A DNA stretch of 60,000 nt from Symsagittifera roscoffensis. Its lineage: Eukaryota; Xenacoelomorpha; Acoela; Convolutidae. Under the pieces are notes generated by a model. It was not told the origin of the DNA, did not search any database, and was given only the letters and a program-made list of their open reading frames with translations. Positions 48,701-56,900 of this stretch are shown here, in pieces (position 1 is the stretch's first letter; every line of letters starts with the position of its first letter). The position numbers and the translations under genes were made by a program. The stretch lies in the NCBI RefSeq assembly GCF_963678635.1, contig NC_087062.1:100117209-100177208 (forward strand). The letters run 5' to 3'.

Positions 48701-50923
48701 AACTTGACGATTCAGGATGTGACTACCGAATTGCAGGAGGTTTGCTAGAGACTGTTGGTTCCAGCAGATATACAATTTTTTTTTTAAATGAGGTAACCCC
48801 CTCTCCAGTATTGCCCCCTCAGGATCAGATTAGGAACGTGCTGCTATCTAAAGAGTTGAAAAGATTTCCTGTAGAAATTTATGAAACTGAGGATACAACT
48901 TTTAAAAAACTTTTTTTTCTCAAGTTTTCTTCTCTCTTCAGAGACTGCACGGATGGGCTTTAATGTACCTCATTTGTGCCTCATTTGAAAAAAATTCCGA
49001 AAACTATTTGTCATACATTTTTCATAATTGAAAAATTTTTAGTCATACAATTTCGATTTAAGGCAAAATGTTAGTCATACAATTCATTTATGCAAATTCA
49101 TTTATGGGAAAATGTTTTTTATAGAGATTTCATACAATTTTCTGAATTTCATGGAATTGTATGGAATTGTATTACAAGAAACTTCCCATTTATGAGAATT
49201 GTATGACAAGCATTTTTGGTCAACCCGGCAACAATTCCTGACTCAAGATCTATCCAGAACTAATTATACCACTTTTTCATGCGCCACCTAAACCATTGTG
49301 GCGTAGCTTGCTTTTATTATAAAATTATACGAAACATGAAATTGCTAAAACTGTCGACAAAATTGGGATCTTTTTCGAAACCTTATAATCACCCAAGTCC
49401 AATTCATGTTTTGACTATGAGCCCTCTCCAGCGCAATGCAATCACTAGAAGGTTTTGGTCAAGCGATGAGATGTGATTAATCAAGTCAAAACATACAAAT
49501 CAAGTCAGTGCGTGGGAGTAGATTGAGAATGAATGCAATGTCGGCTGACCTGGAAGCTGCAGGGGACTTGTTGTTGGGTCTAGTGTTGAAGTAGACACTG
49601 TAGACGTGCATGAGGCGGTACTTGACAATGATGAGGTCTGACAGGGTGCTCTGGACAGCCAACACTTGGGCACAATCCCACCCCACATCCCCCCTCAGAC
49701 ACAGTCTCCTTCTTCCTCTCCTTCTCCTCTTCTTCTTATTCCCATCATCAGCACTGCTATCGAGAACAACACAACACGCAATAACACATCAACCCCAATC
49801 ATCCTTCGAGAGGTAATCTGGGCTACAAGAGCAACAGCATAGGAGCAACAGCATGCACTCCAAAAAAGCTCAAAACTGAATTTTGCCCACTTTTTTCCTG
49901 ATATTTGCGCTGCATCATGTTTAGTCGAAAATAGATTGTGCCGAAATGGGGATGGATTGGGTCTCCTTTTCAATGTTACTGAAAGTCATTAAACATTAAG
50001 TGTAATATAATTGAATAAAGTACCAGTAAAATGCGACAAGCTTTACAAAGTAATTTTGAGCTGTTTAAAAAATGCAAATATGCCAAAACTATTGTAGGCT
50101 TTAGAACTGCGGATAATCGTTTTTTTTTTTTTCAAAAAAATTATATGATGACTCGACAAAATCCATAAATGTGAAAACTTCAGGCAAAAAATACAGGATT
50201 ACCAGTTATAATCAGGGGCTGAGCAAGGGGGGCGAAGGGGGAAGGGTGCTACCCCATTTTTCAGGGGATTTGACCCCCCTCACCGCCCAAAACATCCCCT
50301 TCAATTCTTTTTAACGACAGCCACTTGTGACGATGAAATTCAGTTAAAACACTCAGAAGTGATGTGAAATTGCCAATATTTATAGGAAAACACTTGAACA
50401 GCAGAATTTGGATCAGTCAAAAAACAGAGATAGGAATTTGAAAAAAAGAGACAAAAATTAGGTATGCTTAATTCAAGGCAAAAACCAAAAATTTCCAAAC
50501 AATTAACTGTTTGTACACAGAGGCGGATCTAGGATTTTCTGGATCAAGTTTTTCGAAAATATTCTCGAACTTTTGAACGAAATTGATTTTCCGAGCTCTC
50601 CCAAAACATTAAATAGACTTTGTTTTTGCAGGCAAGTTTTTCAAAAAAAAATTTTAGGCATTTTTTGGACGGTTTTTCAGCGCGGGATGCCCCACCAAAA
50701 CTATTAGTTAATGGCACCAGCCAACGAAAAAAATAGAGTCAGCCAGCCAAAAATGGAGGTTTTAAAACAGTACGAAAGGGGTTCGAAAGTAGTATCAAAT
50801 TACCAATGTTTGAACAATTTGCTCGTGTGTATCATGTTTGGATACGCTAGGATGGCTCTTTTCTACCACATATTTTATTTCTTTGCGACAGCATTGAAAT
50901 AAGTTTTCAAACTTTAGCTTGAA

Positions 50924-50961
<38 letters not shown>

Positions 50962-53900
50962 GGGGGAGGGGGGGGTTGTGGGGGTTGTGGTGAAGATAGG
51001 CACCGATTACAAAACAGTTGCCTTCGCAAATGTAGACGACAACTGTGGCATTTTTGTGTTGAAATGACTTATAGGTGAGCGAATAAACTGAAGAGAGACC
51101 TTCTGTCTGCATCTGAAGAGGAGGAGTCAGTGGTAGTTAGGGTTGTTGTTGACCAGTGGTCTGTGAGGAGCATCTTGAGGTGTTGACAGCTGAGCATGAG
51201 GATCGGGATGCTCTTGTAGTTCAGTCTGCAGTCACTCTGCGCCAGGTGCACGTGCAGACGATGTGTCGGCTCCTCCCCCTCCACCTCCCCCTCCCCTTGC
51301 TCCTCTCCCTGAGGGGGTCTCCTCATTGTAAGTTGCACATTCCAGTCTGTCAGTTGGATCGAGGGGTTGATCGCAGCTGCAATCGAGGACAACTCAGATC
51401 TGCCTGCAAACAAACACTTGTCAAGTCATCAAAGAATAACTATTTAATCACAAGTGTAGAAGAGTTTTTGTTAGGGAAGTGTAACTCCCTTTCAGAAGTT
51501 CGATCCCCTTGTCGTCATCATCATCACAGTTGCTTTGTGCACTTCGTCTTGTATTCAGAGGTGGCCTTTCCTCTTTTCAGCTATATTTTCACAGCCATCA
51601 TCCAATATTCGTCCTTCATCGTTCAATTTAGTTAAAACTATCTGGCTCTCGAGGTGAGCTTAGATTTCCCGATTTGTAAAAATGGTTGCTGCCATCTCAA
51701 AACGTATTTTAAACAGTCTATCGTGATTTAATCATAAGACTTTTGTTCTAGCTCTGAAAATGAGCTTAGATTTGCGAAAAAACGTGCCATGCTGTTATTC
51801 TTAACTCATAAACTCAACAAAATAACTTTATTTCCTGGCTCTAAAGGTGAGCTCAGATTGATAGAGGTTAAAAATTTAAAATAATTAACATCAAAACTAA
51901 CATGGAGACTTAAAATTTCTGAAAGCAGCCTCAGAAATCTCTGGAAAGCTTGTGTAGACCTTCTGGAGCAGGATCTAGGCTATCGTCCGATATATGCTTC
52001 CGGAACAAAAACTTTATGGTGCTTTGAAACTGAATTTTATAGCGCCTGTTTAGTTTTCTGCAACCCATGTTTAACCGAAATAGACTATCATACTTTTATT
52101 CCCGGCTGATGAGAGCCGTCAATTATTGCAAAGTTGATGCCATATGTTTGGTAGTGGCTTATGATAAAATCCATCTGTCCATGGTTTATAGCCACATCAT
52201 TATCAAGAACTTTTCTAAGCACTTGATGAGAGCATATAGTAAAAAAATGAATCCGGCTAGTTCGACCCGTCCTCAAATACGTCTAACGACCATTTTTGAC
52301 CACTCAACCTTCTGCTGCCATTACATTTACCTTTTCAGGGCCTAACAACAGAATCAACGCATTTAAAAGCTGAAACTTTTCATTGTGCAACAAAGTTTTT
52401 GAAAATCCCCAGCTGACCAAGTGAGCCCAAAAATGGATTACTACAGTTTCTAGACAATGTTGCCTTGAATGCGCATTTGAGAGGCAAACATGTAAATTGG
52501 AGACAAGCCGCAAGTAATTATTGGTATATTGATCTTATCCCTTTTTATTTATTGATTTCGTGGGGGCTCAAGGAATATAGCCAACTGAAAGTTGGAAAAG
52601 AGAAATGGACGCAAGTAAACAGAAAGAGATGACTTTGTTGAAAAAATCTAAAGTTTCGAATTTCAAAACAAAATAGTTTGGGCTCTTTGAGTTTTCAGAA
52701 CAATTTATGATTGGCGCTTTTTTGATAACCTTAACCCAACTTGAGAAAACTTGATCAATAGGTAAAATTTTTATTCCGCTAGAAATCTAAAAATTAAATT
52801 TCTTTTTCGAAACTATAAAACGTTCCGAATTTTTTGCACCATTTCCACGGTCGTGTTTGGAGAGTGCTATTTACGTAACTTTCAGCAGAAAAATTTCAAT
52901 TCAACTCAAAAAATGCATATAAATCTAAGTGCATTTGTAAATGCAATATTATGAATGAATGCCTATCTGTAGTTATTAGAGCATTTTAAGACTTTAGACT
53001 TTTCCTGAAAAAAAAAAACAAAGAAAAATACCCAACATGTATGTAAGAGTCTTCACTACAATCATTGCTCATAAAACAATTGACGCGTAACTGCTGCTTC
53101 TGTTTCTCCTAAGACTTAACAATTTAAGTATGTTTTTTTTTCCTGCGTGAGAGGGTACCACAAAAAAACCTATTGAGTGTCGAGCGTGGATGTGAAAAAA
53201 CATCACGCAAAATTAGGCATGTTTTTAGTTTTCCTGAAAAATTCTAAGGCATTGCCAATCACTTCCATAAGTTTTTTTGTAGCGGCGGACCTAAGTGTTC
53301 AATGAAATTTTCTCCAATTTTTTTTGCTAAGCACAGTATTTGATGTTTTTTCTGAGCTCAGCTGACAAAAAAACTATAGCCAACATAAGGTTGGAAAAAT
53401 GTAAGAGAACGAAAAATTCTCAGAAAGTTTTGGACACCGTTCTTAGACAAATTTTAGGGATGTTTTGACAAAAACTTTAGGGATGCTTCGATTTGTAAAA
53501 TTTGCAAGAGGACTAGTGCAAAAAATCACGCTGCATGATTAACAACTCAAACAAGACTTCCAATGAATAAAGGCATTTTCTGACAAAATCAAGCCTCGTT
53601 ACGCAGCAAGAACCTCACATAAACCAAAATGATCAAATGAAGCCGAATTGTTTGTTTTGTTTTTTTTCTCATCAATGATCTTTTGTAAAAAAAACAGAGG
53701 GATTGGTCGTTTGAGTTTGTACCTCAGGGACAGCCCAATTCCTGAAACTTTTTTTGTCTCAAAAATTCAACCCTCCTCAAATGTTCATTTTGGGGATCTG
53801 AAGTTTTTGCTTTTAACTGTAGGAAAAATTTAGCCATCAATCATCTTTGCCTTATCACAATATAAATGATTGATTCAAGAAGTATATATAAGAGTCTTCA

Positions 53901-56900
53901 CTAGGATCAATGCTTTTAAATTAATTGACGCGTAATGGATGCTTCTGTTTCTCCTAAGACATAAAAATATAAGTTTTTTTTCCCGCGTGAGAACGTAGCA
54001 CAAAAAAAAATGAGTGTCGGGTGTGGAGGTGCGCTAAAACGTCACTCAAAATTAGGCATGGACTTAGTTTTCTCGAAAAATTCTAATGAATTGCCAATCA
54101 AGTTTATGACAATTTTTTCATAGCGGCGGATTTAAGTGCTTCATGAAGTATTTTCCAGTTTTTTCGAAGCACAGTTTTTGATGATTTTTTCTGAGCTCAG
54201 CTGACAAAAAACCATAGCCAGCATTGGTTTTTTTGGTTTTTTTGTCAGTTAATCAAGAACTACGCTGAAACTACTACTTTAATTGATGAAAAGTTTATCT
54301 CAAAAGAAGCTTTTTACGCAGCCCAACAAAGTTCTGTGAGAGTAAAACTTCCAGAAATCTAATTAGGTGAACATATTTCTACTTGATAGCCACAATTAGG
54401 TCATTTGTAATATTTAATATAGCCAACTGACAGTAGGAATAAAGTAATCAAATCAAGTAAACAGAAAAAAAAACAATGACTTTAAAAATCTTTAGAAGAA
54501 AAAATAGATGGCCTTAAAGCTCCTTGTAGAACTATTTATGATTGATATTTTTTTGATAAAGTTAACCTAATTTGAGAAAACTGGATCAATAGGTAAAACT
54601 TTTACTTTGCTGGGAAATCTGATAAATAATTTCCATTTCAAAAGTAGAAGTTGATCACGGTTTTCGTGGTCTTTAGACTTCTGCTGTTCGATAGTGGAGT
54701 TTGCCTTCCTTTAAACAACGGAAAAGAACTGAATATAATCAGAAATCAAAAGTCAAACCGCGAAAAATTAAACTGAGCTTGAACAAATCTTCAATTTTTT
54801 GCTGAAAAAAAAAATCTTTGAAAAATTACCCAGACCTATATAGCAGTTCTTACTACCTTCCTTAAAGGCTAAAGTCATTGTTTAAATTAATGTGCTAGTT
54901 TCAGCATAATTTTTGAATAACTAACATAAATTGAACCAAAACAATTCTGTTACAATTTTGAGCACCTTCTGTGCACTTTACTTTTTGTCTAATCTTGAAC
55001 CAGTTGTAGAGAAAGCATTTTAATTTTCAAGTGTTGTTCGTTTTGTCGAGATAATTTAAATCAGCTCTGTAATTATGTACTTATGATTACAAATTGCTGG
55101 CTTCAAATCAAATTTGAACAATTTTTGAGCCGGTTTAAATCTCCGCTAACGCGATAATACAGAAGTTTCCAGATGATTTAGAAGGACAAGACTGCTTGTA
55201 TCAGGGAAAAACCACAATCGTTTGACTGCCCTTTAGCTTAATCACTGGGGTCAAAAACTTAACTTTAGTCTAACCAATAACTGGGGTGAAAAAACGGACA
55301 TTTAGTTGACCCAATAACTGGGGTCAAAAAACGGACATTTAGGCAGCCAAAAAATTGGGGTCAAAAAACGGACTTTACTTGACACAATAACTGGGGTCAA
55401 AAAACGGACACTTGAGCAGCCAAAAAAGTGGGGTCAAAAACGGACTTTAGTTCCCCAATAACTGGGGTCAAAAAACGGACATTTGGGCGACCGAAAAACT
55501 GGGGTAAAAAACGGACATTTAGTTGACCCAAAAAGGGTCAAAGAACGAACATTTGGTCGACCCATAGTGTCTTTTTATATTTCGAGCACCCTAATCCGCG
55601 TAGCGCACTCAAGATTTTGTTCAGTTTAAAAGTTTTGTTACTTTAAAAACTGGTTATATATTTAACACAAATCAAATGCAATTCAATAAATTTAGGTTTG
55701 TTTCATTACGAGGCGAAACTGTGCACTTTGTGAATTGTAAGCGGAATCGGCAAGAGGCAAAAATCAGATTTGTCTCGGAATCCGCAAAATTGCTATTTTT
55801 TAAAAATCTTCTCTGCTGTTTCGATTCCACGGACAAATAGTTAAAACAATGTGTTGCACAAAATTGCTCCAAAAACACGCAATTTTGCGGAATCCGCAAA
55901 AAAATGTGTGGAATCCGAAACCAGTTTGTGGAATCTACGAACAAATTATAATATATGTGTTTAGTAAACTTAAGCTGTCGCGGAGTCCGCAACTGTAAGT
56001 GGAATCCGCAAATTGTAAGCGGAATCCGCAAGTTGTAAGCGTATTTTGCAAATGTAAGCGGAATCCAAAAATTGTAAGCGGAATCCGCGTAAATTTGCGG
56101 AATCCAATTACATTTGCGGAATCCGGAACAACTACCTATATTCGCTCGTTGCGGAATCCGCAACAAAATCAATGTGCCGACAAAGTTTATGTTACAACTA
56201 TTTCTACGCGGAATCCACTGAAATTTTGTAAGTGGAAACCACTTACATTTTGGAATATGTTTAACGACCTGTCTCTGGAACCCAGGAAGATACACACACA
56301 AAATTGGGCGCCTAGCCAGTGCACAGTTTGGCCTCGTAATGTTTGAGTGTCGAAAGTGAGAGAGTTTTCATACAAAACTGGTTGAACTTTTTGTCGAAGC
56401 GAGTATTAAATTTGCGTGTTGATATTTGAAATGACAAAGATGCTTAAATTGTCTAGGGATTAATATGATAGTTTTATTTATGACATATTGCTGAATAAGT
56501 GGAGGGTGTGACCCTTGGCCCTGGACTGTACTTCATGCCCGTCATCAAGCTCTAGCGAACACATACAACTCTCTCGTACTTGCCTTCAGCTCCAAAAACC
56601 GCCTGGACCTGAAAGAAAACTCATGGGGAAATTTTGAAAGTTTTTCGAGGATTTTCAGTTTGCAACAAAGCCCAAGGTCCAACTGGTCAACCCGGGCTAC
56701 TACGTTCTACAAGGGTTATGCAGGGACCGAGTCATGGACAAGGACAAGGACGTCATCCGAGCCCTGAAGCTGGAGGTGCGAGTGTCCCTCGGCGACAAAT
56801 ACTTTTCAAGCATCAAAGCTTTTCACTGTGTTGCTGCTTTCTTGGACCCCACCTTCAAGATTTTCTCTTTTACACTGGAAACGCACAGCTGAGTAGTGAT

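Larger units (their letters stand above)
49754..51099 (-). other. BLTP1 intron with dispersed repeat and (TG)n
   Basis: Contains a dispersed repeat copy at 50518-50700 and a (TG)n run followed by G-rich sequence (50924-50990). Confidence 0.6.

Noticed and set aside
48562-48963. Plus-strand ORF in the exon d-e intron
   Set aside because: It is AT-driven and low-complexity with no conserved motif, and the host gene reads the other strand with matching exon phases.
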